DNA of 64,000 bases, taken from NCBI GenBank assembly GCA_963762735.1, contig CAVXMG010000014.1, forward strand, positions 124,001 to 188,000, in the 5' to 3' direction. Source of the stretch: DASXKD01 sp963762735 (lineage in GTDB: Bacteria > Actinomycetota > Actinomycetes > Streptosporangiales > Streptosporangiaceae). This document shows positions 25,402-35,809 of this stretch, one piece after another. The notes beneath the pieces were generated by a model. That model had not been told where the DNA came from and searched no databases. It was given only the letters and a program-made list of their open reading frames with translations. Positions within the stretch are counted from its first letter, which is position 1. Each line of letters begins with the position of its first letter. A program made the position numbers and the translations under genes.

Positions 25402-27061
25402 TCAGCCGCGGATCACCGGTGGCCCCCCAGAGCCCTCGATCGTGGCCCAGAAGGCACATTGATGGAACCCGGCGAAGACGTTCTCGGTCTCCGGCGCGGT
25501 CGCCTTCGGTATCAGTTCCTGCAGTTGCGGCGCGCTGCCGCCGAACCGCGGCCAGCCGTGGCGCCGCGCCGCCGTTGGGGTTGCCGGTGGCGGCGAACCG
25601 GGTCCAGTAGCCCATCATCTGCGCGGACAGCGCGAACTGGTCCGGCTTGAACGACGGGATGGTGTCGAGAAGCGGGACCCTGCCGAACACGTACTGGAGT
25701 TCCGTGCTGTGCGCCGCGCCGAGCGGGAACGTGAACTTGATGCCGAAGTCGTTCGGCGGCGCCGGGTCGCTGAACTCGTAGGCGTAGGTCCCGCTGCGCT
25801 GGGTGAGGATGTCGGCCAGCAGTGCCGGGCAACTGAACTCAGAGTCGGTAAGCACCTTGGCGAAGGCGAGGTCCGGGGACGCGAACGCCTTCAGCGGGTA
25901 GTGCGCGACGATCGCCGGGGCCGCCTTGGCACCGAACTGGGCGGCGACGACCCCGGGGTACTGCGCCGCGGTCAGCGGATGGCCCAGCACATCGAACTCG
26001 AGCCCGACGAAGAACCGTCCCTCGTCGTGGTTGGTGCCCTGCAGCAGCGGGACATGCAGGTACCGGCCGGTCTCGAACGCGCGCAACGGCGACAACGGCA
26101 ACGTGAACCCGCCGGAGACAGGGCCCCAGGCCAGCTGGGACGACGGCTCCGCCTTCAGGATCGCGGCGGCCGTCTTGGTGCGCATGCACGCGGCCGCGGT
26201 GGCGGCGCTGGTGCAGCCCAGGCTCTTGGCCAGGGCGGTACCCTGCCGTTCCGCGGCCTTCTTGCCAGGTGTCGGGAAGATGCAGCCGCTCTCCGCGATC
26301 GCATGGGAGAACAGGCCGAGCGCGGTCGGCGAGGCCATGTTCGCACAGACGCTGGCACCGCCCGCGGACTCACCGAAGATCGTCACCTTGCCCGGGTCGC
26401 CGCCGAACGCGAACGCGTTGTCCTGCACCCAGCGCATCGCGGCCTGCTGGTCCATCAGCCCGTAGTTGCCGCTGGAGTTGTCGGGGCTCTCGGCGGCCAG
26501 CGACGGCAGCGCCAGGAAGCCGAACGCGCTGAGCCGGTAGTTGATGGTGACCACGATCACGTGGCGCCTGGCGGCGAGCGCGGCACCGTCGTAGATCCGG
26601 CCCGCGCCGCCGGTGAAGCCGCCGCCGTGGATCCACACCATCACCGGAAGCGGGCGACCGGTCGCCTGCGGCGGCGTATAGACGTTCAGGAACAGGCAGT
26701 TCTCGAACAGGCTGGTGGCCGGCACGCCGGTCGCGAGGCTGCCGGTCTGCGCGCAGTCGTGCCCCGGTTTCGTGGCCGCCCGCACGCCGCCCCAGGGCGG
26801 GAACGGCTGCGGCGGCCGCCACGCGTTCGCGCCTGTCGGCGGAGCGGCGTAAGGGATGCCGAGGAACTCCCGCGCGCCGTGCTGGTGCAGCCCGCGCACC
26901 AGGCCGTGGTCGGTCCGCACGACAAGCGGCAGCGGTCCGCCGGCGGCGGCGGTCCCGGCCTGTGCGGTGCCTGAGGTGACCCCGGCCAGCGCTAATGCCA
27001 GGCTGGCCGCTGCCAGCAGGTACCGGCCGCCGAGGCTGGCTGGGAATCGGTTTCGCTGCAT
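25402..27061 (-). CDS. Secreted type-B carboxylesterase (frameshifted near C-terminus)
   Basis: A secreted serine esterase of about 552 residues with signal LLAAASLALALAGVTSGTAQA. It has FLGIPYAAPPTG, ENCLFLNVYTP, the oxyanion block VMVWIHGGGFTGG, the nucleophile elbow TIFGESAGGASV (Ser), a Glu in GTNHDEGRFF and a His in LGAAHSTELQYVFG. These are the Ser-Glu-His signatures of the COesterase family. After ATGNPNGG the frame is lost at about 25560-25568; the next frame reads GWPRFGGSAPQLQ and ends PPVIRG with a stop at 25402-25404. One extra base therefore explains the break. GAGGTCGGC precedes the ATG. It would hydrolyse extracellular esters; the substrate is unknown. Confidence 0.85.
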
Positions 27062-27337
27062 GCCGACCTCATCTCCCGTCCCGGCCCCTGGGTTCCGGGC
27101 CCGCCCACCCCAGGCACGCCGCAACCACGGCGGCCGTCAGGCTCCATTCCGCTGGGGCGAAATGCGCTTATCGGTTACCAGTCAGTAGTCTCGGCGCCTG
27201 TCTTGTGCCGGTCAAGGCATGTGCCTCGAACGTAACCGACCGATGCGCATACGCTCGCATATCAGGCATTCTGGAACGCCGGGGCAGCGGCTCGCCCGCC
27301 GGCGGCCAAGGGACATCCAGGCAGGAGACAGGTCACG

Positions 27338-27763
27338 ATGGCACCGCGTCACGATCTGAACGGCCTTCGCGTTCAGCAGTACGGGGATCCCAACGTGTAC
27401 CTGATGGACCAGGGCCTCCGGCGGTTGATACCGACCCAACAGGTGATGGCCCGGCTGTTCACGCTCGGCGCCAACTTGGCCTACCGCTACGACGCGACCA
27501 CACCCGGCGTGATCCTGGATCTTCATGTCAGCGAGATGGACGCCGGGCTGCAACTCCCCGAGGAGTGCGTCATCTTCCAGACGACCGACTCGCCGCAGGT
27601 GTTCCTGCTGGATCACGACGCGAACGGGGAGCAGATCAAGCGCTGGATCACCACTGCGGAGGCGATGGACCGGTTCCAGTTCGACTGGGCGAAGATCAAG
27701 CGCTGGGACGTACCGCTCGCCAGCCTCGGCCTGCAGGACGGCCCCGATATCAGCTGGCCCTAG
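27338..27763 (+). CDS. Small two-repeat protein of unknown function
   Basis: I do not recognise a named family. The 141-residue protein contains two related units, DPNVYLMDQGLRRLIP plus TQQVMARLF, and SPQVFLLDHDANGEQIKRWI plus TTAEAMDRF. Such VYLxDxGxRRxIP units recur in actinobacterial secreted and lectin-like proteins. No signal peptide or TM is present. AGGAGACAGGTCACG gives a good RBS. It is upstream of and co-directional with the SARP-type regulator, 118 bp before that start, so co-transcription is possible. Confidence 0.6.
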   Translation: MAPRHDLNGLRVQQYGDPNVYLMDQGLRRLIPTQQVMARLFTLGANLAYRYDATTPGVILDLHVSEMDAGLQLPEECVIFQTTDSPQVFLLDHDANGEQIKRWITTAEAMDRFQFDWAKIKRWDVPLASLGLQDGPDISWP

Positions 27764-27881
27764 CGAGCCGCCGTCCGTACAGTCGCACCGGCACGGGACA
27801 ATGGGTGTGAGCGCGGCGGCAACGGGCTGGCAAATGGCAGGCGGGCAGGGCGACAGGCGAACAGGGCTGAGAGCAGGCACA

Positions 27882-30800
27882 GTGCGGATCGGGCTACTGG
27901 GTACCCTCGCGGTGACCGACGAGGCCGACCGGCCGGTGCAGGTCGGCGGGCACCGGGTGCGCTTGCTGCTCATCCTGCTGGCACTCGACGCGGGCAAGGT
28001 GGTACCTGCCTACTCGCTGATCGAGCGGCTCTGGGAAGAGGAGCCACCGGCCAACTCCGGCAACGCACTGCAGTCGCTGGTGTCGCGGCTGCGCGCCGCA
28101 CTTCGGCAGGGCGGCCTTGGCGACCAGTTGGTCGAATCGCATCCGGCGGGCTACCGGCTGGCGGTTCCGCCTGAGCAGGTCGACGCCGTGGCGTTCGAGG
28201 CACTGGCGAGGCAGGGCAGTCAGGCGCTTGCCACCGGTGACCCGGTGACGGCCAGGCGGGTGCTCCGGGAGGCACTGGACGCCTGGCGCGGGCCGGCGCT
28301 CGCGGATGCCTCGGGCGTGCGGTTCGCCACCGGGCCCGCCGCCAGGCTGGAGGAGCTGCGCACCCGCGCCGCGCTTGACCTGATCGAGGCGGGCCTGGCC
28401 CTGGGTGAAAGCGACAGCCTGATCGGCGAACTGCGTGCCATGATCGCCGCGGATCCGGTAGCCGAACGCCCGCGCGGACTGCTCATGCGCGCGCTGTATG
28501 CGGCCGGCCGCCAGGCCGAGGCGGTCGCGGAGTACGCGCAGGCGCGCGACCTGCTCGCCGGTGAGCTTGGCGTGGACCCCTCCCCCAAGCTCGAGCAGAT
28601 CTACCTGGGCGTGCTCCGGCAGGACCTGCCCGGGGCCGCACCAGGCCAGGCGCCGGACAGCAGGCCTGCCCGCGCGCCGGGCGATGCCTCCGCGGCGGAA
28701 CTCCTGGCTGGCGGGGATCCGCCGCACCGGGGCCGGCCTGCCGCCGTGCGCAGACCGCTGACCAGCTTCGTTGGCAGGGACGAGGATGTCGCGCGGGTGC
28801 TGAAGATGCTGGACGAGGGCAGGCTGGTCACCTTGACCGGCCCCGGCGGGGCAGGCAAGACGCGGCTGGCCCTGGAAACAGCGGCCCGGCTGTCCCGGGA
28901 AGCCGCGGCACGCAGCCAGGACGACGGGCCGGGGCAGGCGTGGGCCGGCTGCCAGGTGTGGTTCGTGGAGCTGACGCCGGTGACCGACCCGGGCGACGTG
29001 CCCTCCGCCGTGATGAGCGCGCTCGGCATCAGGGAGAGCCCGGTGATCGCGCACGCCGGGGCGGGCCAGCTCGGCTCGCTCGCGGATCCGGCGGAGCGGC
29101 TGGCGGCCGCGCTCGCAGAACGGCACGACCTGCTGATCCTGGACAACTGCGAACACATCGTGGTGGCCGCCGCCGCGCTCGCCGACCAGATCCTGGCCAG
29201 CTGCCCCGACGTCCGCGTGCTGGTGACCAGCAGGGAACCGCTGCGGATCCCGGGAGAGTCGCTGTGGCCGGTGCCGCCGCTGCCGGTGCCGCCGCGCCTC
29301 GGCCCGGTGCCTCCCGACCTCGGCCCGGTGCCGCCCGACCGGGCGCCTGACGGGAACGCCACCGGCCCATCCGACGAGGCCGGCGGCCAGGTCGCGGGCT
29401 ACGCCGCGGTCCGGCTGCTGGCCGACCGTGCGGCAGCGGTGCGGCCCGGTTTCACCGTGAACGAGACCAACGCCGACGACGTCGCCCGGATCTGCCGTGC
29501 GCTCGACGGCATGCCGCTGGCCATCGAGCTTGCCGCGGCCCGGCTGCGCACGCTTTCCGCCGCCCAGCTCGCGGAGCGCCTCGATGCCCGGTTCGAGCTG
29601 CTCACCGGCGGCAGCCGTACGGTGCCGCGGCACGAGACGCTGCGCGCGGTCGTGGACTGGAGCTGGGAGCTGTTGTCCGGGCCGGAGCAGGTGCTCGCCA
29701 GGCGGCTCGCCGTTTTCCCGGCCGGGGCCACGCTCGCGGCGGCGGAACAGGTGTGCCAGGACGGCGCACTGGCCGCGGAGGCCGTCCTGCCCGCGATCTT
29801 CGGCCTGGTGGAGAAGTCGTTCCTCACCGTGGCCGAGGATGACGAGCCGCGGTACCGGATGCTGGAGACCGTCCGGGCGTACTGCGCGGAGCGCCTCGCC
29901 GAAGCGGGCGAAGAGGACCAGGTGCGCCTGGCGTTCGCCGGGTATTTCCTGCGGCTGGCCGAGACGGGCGATCCCATGCTGCGCAGCGCTGGCCAGCAGA
30001 CCTGGATGCGGCGGCTGACCGCGGAGCAGGACAACATGCACGCGGCGCTGCGCTGGGCGGTCGACCGCCGCGACGTGGCCCTGGCGCTGCGTTTCGGGCA
30101 GGCGCTGAGCTGGTTCTGGCTGCTGCGCGGGCAGCGCAGGGAGGCCGGCACGATGGCCAGGGAGATCCTGGCGGTCAGCATGCCCGCCGCCGGTGCCGAG
30201 CGCGACATCGCCGCGGTGCACGCCCGGGCCGTCTGCGCGCTGACCATGGTCAACTTCTCCTGGGACCTCACCGCGGCCAGGGAGCCACTCGCGGACGTGG
30301 AGTACCTGATCACCGCGGGAACTGGCACGGGCGGCGAGTCGGGCGGTGGCCGCCCGCCGCATCCGCTGGTGATCGTCGGGGCCGCGATGCTCGCGCTGTA
30401 TGAGAAGCAGGATCCGGACCGGGCGCTGGGGCTGCTCGCCGCGCATTTCGACTCGCCCGACCCGTGGATCCGGGCAGGTGCCCGGCTCATGAGCGGGTTC
30501 TTCTCGATGAGCCTGGGCCGCCTGGACGACGTGGCCCGCTGGTGCGCCGAGGGGCTCGTCGGATTCGAGGCGCTCGGCGACCGGTGGGGCACCGCGCTGG
30601 CGTGTGCCGGCCAGGCCGAGCTTGCCATGCTCGACGGGGATCACGCCCGGGCGATCGCCGCGCTCGAGCGGGCCGTGGAGCTGAGCCGGGCGCTGACCGA
30701 CTGGGAAGACACCGCGCAGATGTATGCCACGCCTGGCCAAGTCCCGCAGCCGGATGGGCGACTACGACGGTGCCCTCGCCGACATGGCACGGGCGCAACG

Positions 30801-31356
30801 GGCCGCCCGCGAGCAGGGCGAGTCGGAGAGCGACCTGTGGATCAGCTACATCCAGGCCGAACTCGCCTGGCTGCGCGGTGACGTGGCCGAGTGCGCCAGG
30901 ATCAGCAGCGAACTGGATGCCCGGATGGCCAGCAAGGGCTCCCCGATGATCTGGTCGTTCCGGGCGCAGGCCATCAACAGGGAGGCGCTGGCGAGCATCC
31001 GTACCGGGAATGTCACCGGCGGGCGGGCCAGGCTGGCCGAGGCACTCCGCCTCGCGGCCGACAGCCAGGACCTGGCGGCCGTCGCGATCGTGGTGGATGG
31101 CATCGCCGCGGCCATGCTGTGGACCGGCACGAGCCGGTCCGGCGCGGAGCGGGCAGCGGTCCTGCTCGGCGCCGGGCATTCGATCCGCGGCGCCTTCGAC
31201 CACAGCAGCCTGGACGCCCCGGAGGCCAGGGACACCGCCCGCCAGCGGCTGGGCGGGGCGGACTTCGACGCCGCCTACCAGCGCGGCCGCAGCCTCCCCC
31301 GGGACAAAGCGCTGGCGCTCGCGGAAGCCTGGTTCCAGCCTTCCGCGAGCGCGTGA
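27882..31356 (+). CDS. SARP/AfsR-like regulator: wHTH-BTAD-NTPase-TPR (frameshifted)
   Basis: A large STAND-type transcriptional activator. The order is an OmpR-type winged helix (VRIGLLGTLAV ... NALQSLVSRLRAAL, about 1-90), a BTAD domain (DAVAFEALARQGSQAL to LAGELGVDPSPKLEQIY, about 95-240) and an ATPase with P-loop LTGPGGAGKTRLAL, Walker B LLILDNCEH and VTSREPLRIPGE. Next come a GLPLAIELAAARLRTLS-like segment (here DGMPLAIELAAARLR), RHETLRAVVDWSW and C-terminal TPR helices. The frame changes at about 30725-30735; the second frame resumes at RLAKSRSRMGDYDGALADM and runs to 31356. An ATG at 27834 is an alternative start. Such proteins switch on secondary-metabolite or transport genes; the convergent ABC exporter is a candidate target. 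Confidence 0.85.
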
Positions 31357-31368
31357 CCAGCGCGGGTT

Positions 31369-31387
31369 CCGGGGGGGTCGCCCCCGG
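31369..31387. terminator. Hairpin between convergent regulator and ABC permease genes
   Basis: CCGGGGG and CCCCCGG form a 7-bp GC stem around a 5-nt loop in the 42-bp gap between two convergent stops. Confidence 0.5.
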
Positions 31388-31398
31388 GCTAGCACCAC

Positions 31399-32202
31399 TC
31401 AGGTACGGCGGCGGTAGGCGCGCACCGCAAGCGGCGCGAAGACCACGAAGATGCCAAGCGCCCACAGCAGCGAGTGCAGCGCCGGCGTGGCGACCGGCCC
31501 GCCGGTCAGCAGGCCGCGCTCCGCGGTGGTGAGGTCGGTCATCGGATTGACCTTCACGAACGCCTGCAGCCACCCCGGCATGGTCTGCGACGGCACCAGC
31601 AGGTTGCTGGCGAAGACCAGCGGGAAGAAGGCCAGGAAGCCGAACATCTGCACGCCCATCGGGGTCTTCACGAGCATCCCGATCAGCGCCGACACCCAGC
31701 ACATGGCCAGGGCGAAGGTGAGCAGCAGCAGGCAGGCCGCGATGGCCGACACCGGGCTGGTGCCCGATCCGGAAGCCCAGCACCATCCCGAAGCCGAGGG
31801 TGATCACCAGCGAGATCATGTAGCGCACCATGTCACCGAGCACCGCACCGCCGAGCGGTGCCCAGCGGGCGATCGGCAGCGTGCGGAACCGGTCGAACAC
31901 TCCCCCGGTGATGTCCTGGTTGAGCATCAGGCCGGTGCCCAGGGTGGCGAACACCACGGTCATGACGAGCAGCCCGGGCAGGGCGTATTGCAGGTAGGCG
32001 TGGGTGCCACCGGCGATCGCGCCGCCGAACACGTAGGTGAAGAGCAGCAGGAACATGATCGGCTGCAGGCTCAGGCCGACGAGGTCCTCCATGTTGGTCC
32101 TGATCTTCAGCACGCTTCGCCAGGTCAGGGTGAAGGTGTGGCGCAGCCCGGTCAGCGGGTTGAGCCGTGGCGCCGGCTCGGCGAAGGGCAGGGTGGCCGT
32201 GG

Positions 32203-32206
<4 letters not shown>
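31399..32206 (-). CDS. DrrB-like ABC-2 transporter permease (frameshifted)
   Basis: A six-TM ABC-2 permease of about 268 residues. The first part has TLTWRSVLKIRTNMEDLVGL, LQPIMFLLLFTYVFGGAI, LPGLLVMTVVF and TGGVFDRFRTLPIARWAPLGG, the classic DrrB/ABC-2 motif between TM2 and TM3. The frame breaks at about 31763 (GFRIG), where dropping one base gives GTSPVSAIAACLLLL and the remaining helices. LVFASNLLVPSQTMPGWLQAF and NPMTDLTTAERGL are typical C-terminal blocks. The GTG overlaps the stop of the ATPase gene. With it, this forms a two-component exporter of daunorubicin-resistance type; the real substrate is unknown. Confidence 0.83.
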
Positions 32207-33198
<992 letters not shown>

Positions 33199-33242
33199 GG
33201 GTTCCCTCTCCTGTCTGTCAGGTCCATGGTTCGCCATGCCGC

Positions 33243-33331
33243 TGACAGGGCCCGCACCGTGCGCTGCCAGGCCGCTGCCAGGCCGCTGCCAGGCACCGCA
33301 CGAGCCGCTGCCAGGCCGCCAGGGCCTGTCA
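33243..33331. promoter_or_regulatory. 11-bp iterons framed by an inverted repeat in a divergent promoter
   Basis: GCTGCCAGG starts at 33263, 33274, 33285 and 33307, so copies are phased at 11, 11 and 22 bp, about one helical turn. TGACAGG (33243-33249) and CCTGTCA (33325-33331) flank the array. It lies between the ABC exporter operon and the zinc-ribbon gene and looks like a cooperative regulator-binding array. Confidence 0.45.
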
Positions 33332-33393
33332 TCCCGGTCCGGGCCGGTGCATACTCGATCTGCCGAGTTGGGGACGTCAGGGGCGAGGCGGTC

Positions 33394-34563
33394 ATGGGCC
33401 TGTTCAAGCGGAAGTCCGAGGAGCCTGCCGAGGGCGGGCCGACCGCCGACCGGATGGCGGTCGCCCGGCAGTGGCAGGAGCAGGCCAAGCAGATGCAGGC
33501 CCAGGCCATGCAGTTCCAGGCTCAGGCCATGCAGCAGGCCGCCGCGCTGCAACATGCCACGGCGCCACAGCAGGGCCCGCGGACCGGGCCAGCGGCCCAG
33601 GCAGGGTCCATGACCTGGGTCCGCCAGGTCCTGACGATCCTGGCACCGCCGCAGCCGGGGTTCGTCAAGCGCTGCACCTGTGTGGTGTGCGGCGCACCGA
33701 AGAAGCTGCCGACGGTCACCGCCTATGTGTACTGCGACTACTGTGCTTCGCTCATCGACTACGACCTGCGCCGGGCGTGCGAGGGGGATACCGCACCCGA
33801 TCCGGCCTACGCCGCCACGGTGAACAGCACCCAGGCCGCCGCGCGGGAGGCTGCCGCCGCCGGTGACCGTGATACCTACCGTGACCTGCAGAAGCGGGTC
33901 TTCGAGGCGTACGTGACCGGAGTTCCGATGGCCGTCTCGCACCGGGCCAGGAACGACCGCAGCTACCGGGACGCCTATGTCGGCTACATGGCAGGGGCCG
34001 CCACGGCGCGGGCCTTCGACCCGGCGTCGCAGGCCCTGGAAGCCGAGATGCAGCAGCGGGTGATGGGCCTGCGCTACAGCGGGAACATGATGTCCCCGAC
34101 CGTGTCATCCGATTCGTTCTGGCCCATGGTGGACACGCTGGAGCGGCAGATCGAGGCCAGTCAGGTGCTCTACCGGTCCGCCGGGCTCGCGGAACTCGAC
34201 CCGGACCATGCCGAGCACCTGACCGGCAAGCTTGGCTGGTCGGGCTTTTGCCAGGGCTGGCTGGGCATGCTGCCGGCGGAGACGGCCACGCAGTTGCTTG
34301 ACCGGGCCGGCCTGGCGAACGAGTACGTACCGGTCGAGGCGGAGGACGGCCAGCCGCGCCACTGCGGCGGCTGCGGCGCGGAGTTCAGCGCGCTTCCCGG
34401 TGCCACGGCCATCATCTGCGAGGGCTGCGGCCGCAAGATGGACCTGGGCAGCGCCGAGATCCCCTGCGCGTCGTGCGGCGCCGTCATGACCCTTCCGGCG
34501 GGGGCCGACCGGATGGCATGCCCGTTCTGCCAAGCACAGGTGGAGCGAGCCGGCCTGCGCTGA
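33394..34563 (+). CDS. Zinc-ribbon protein with Gln/Met-rich coiled coil, unknown function
   Basis: I do not recognise a family for the 389-residue whole. Residues ~20-60 are a Gln/Ala/Met-rich repeat (QAKQMQAQAMQFQAQAMQQA) predicted to be helical or coiled. Three pairs of CxxC knuckles follow: CTCVVCGAPKK with YCDYCASL (about 92-120), CGGCGAEF with CEGCGRK, and CASCGAV with CPFCQA at the C-terminus. These could bind two or three Zn ions as rubredoxin-like ribbons. The middle is helical with no obvious motif. There is no signal peptide or TM. It is divergent from the ABC exporter and shares the iteron region. A scaffold or nucleic-acid-binding role is possible but unproven. Confidence 0.65.
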   Translation: MGLFKRKSEEPAEGGPTADRMAVARQWQEQAKQMQAQAMQFQAQAMQQAAALQHATAPQQGPRTGPAAQAGSMTWVRQVLTILAPPQPGFVKRCTCVVCGAPKKLPTVTAYVYCDYCASLIDYDLRRACEGDTAPDPAYAATVNSTQAAAREAAAAGDRDTYRDLQKRVFEAYVTGVPMAVSHRARNDRSYRDAYVGYMAGAATARAFDPASQALEAEMQQRVMGLRYSGNMMSPTVSSDSFWPMVDTLERQIEASQVLYRSAGLAELDPDHAEHLTGKLGWSGFCQGWLGMLPAETATQLLDRAGLANEYVPVEAEDGQPRHCGGCGAEFSALPGATAIICEGCGRKMDLGSAEIPCASCGAVMTLPAGADRMACPFCQAQVERAGLR

Positions 34564-34574
34564 CGCGGCGGCGG

Positions 34575-35201
34575 TCAGCGGCCCGCGGCGGCCGGTGCCG
34601 CTTGCGTCTCGGCGAGGCCGCCGGCATAGAACCGGCGGGCCGCATCGATCAGCTCGTCCAGGGGCGGCCACCACGGCCCATGCTCCAGCGAGCGCAGCGC
34701 ATCCAGCACGCGTCCGGCCCGGCCCGGGCCGTCTCCGGCCACTGCGACCGCGACCCGGCGCGGCCGGGCCGCCCGCAGCGGGCCGAGATACAGGTCCGGG
34801 CCGATGCCTTCGGCCTGCACGGCAGCCACCACCAGGTAGTAGTCGGGTAGTTCGAATCGCTTGTCCCGCCATGCGGCCAGCGCTTCCGCGGCATGCTCCT
34901 CGAAGCTGACCGCGGCGCCGGGCCCGCTGGCCACGTCCCACATCGCCCGCCAGGCGGCCGCCACGTCGGCCAGCGGGTCGTCGGGCACGATCACATAGGC
35001 CGATTGCCGCCCGGCCGCCTCCCGCATCGCCAGTGCGCCCGCCTGCCAGGCCGGCCGCGCCTGCACCGGCTCCGCTCCGCCTGGCGGGCCGGCAGCCGGA
35101 GCCCGCGCGACCGAGACGTTCCCTGACCGGCCGAGCTCGGCAAGCAGCCCCTCGCCAACATCCCCGACCAGGACCACCATGGTGGAAGATTCACGCCGCA
35201 T
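34575..35201 (-). CDS. Hypothetical cytosolic protein
   Basis: No family is recognised. The 208-residue protein starts with a beta strand and Gly loop (MVVLVGDVGEGLLAELG), has a second strand SAYVIVPDDPLADVAAAW, a helix pair around FEEHAAEALAAWRDKRFELP, and a C-terminal YLGPLRAARPRRVAVAVAGD segment. This alternating pattern suggests a small alpha/beta fold. It has no signal or TM. It converges with the zinc-ribbon gene, with 11 bp between stops. An internal ATG seven codons in is an alternative start. Confidence 0.5.
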   Translation of the reverse strand: MRRESSTMVVLVGDVGEGLLAELGRSGNVSVARAPAAGPPGGAEPVQARPAWQAGALAMREAAGRQSAYVIVPDDPLADVAAAWRAMWDVASGPGAAVSFEEHAAEALAAWRDKRFELPDYYLVVAAVQAEGIGPDLYLGPLRAARPRRVAVAVAGDGPGRAGRVLDALRSLEHGPWWPPLDELIDAARRFYAGGLAETQAAPAAAGR

Positions 35202-35809
35202 CGGCTCGATACTAGGGCCTCACCTTGCGGGGACCTGGCCCGGCGAACGGTGCAGTGCTAGTCAGGCCCGTTCTTCGGTGAGGATCTCGTTACACAGAGA
35301 AATTGTCACGGTAGCCAGAAAGTGAGGCACTCAGGTCATCGCGACCAAAGATCGTTGCCGACTCGATCTCGCCCTCATGCCGAATAGCGCGCGTTGGATG
35401 AGCGCATGTTCATGTGGTCATTCGCATGGCTACTCGCGCTCTGAGGGTACCGACCGGCGACTGTGACGATCCGCAATTCAGCGTCGTCGTGCGCTATAGA
35501 GCGTACGGATCGCCGACTCGGCACTCGTTCGGGGCAGGTGCCTGCGGCGGATGTTCGGGGTGCTGAACGTCCAATTATGCATGGCATGGTCATCTTTGAT
35601 GCTCAGCGGATGGCTGACGGCAAGCCTACGGCTCTCTAGGCCAGTTAGGCTACTTAATAGGAAATCCAGTTTACTTACCAACAACGAGAAATGAAAGAAA
35701 TGATTGCATGATTGCATTAGTCAACGGCCTTGATGCAAACTAAACCGGGCTGCGGATAGCTACGCGATAATATGAAGGCCATTCAGCGGGCATGAAAATT
35801 GATGTGCCG
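35202..35809. other. Lower-GC intergenic stretch at the left edge of the accessory region
   Basis: No supportable gene is visible. GC drops clearly from about 35,640 (for example TTTACTTACCAACAACG), marking the entry into DNA of different composition. Short frames here have no RBS or family features. It may be decayed mobile DNA. Confidence 0.5.

Noticed and set aside
27894..30740. A 948-codon minus-strand frame over the SARP regulator
   Set aside because: No recognisable domain; the opposite strand encodes a full wHTH-BTAD-NTPase protein.
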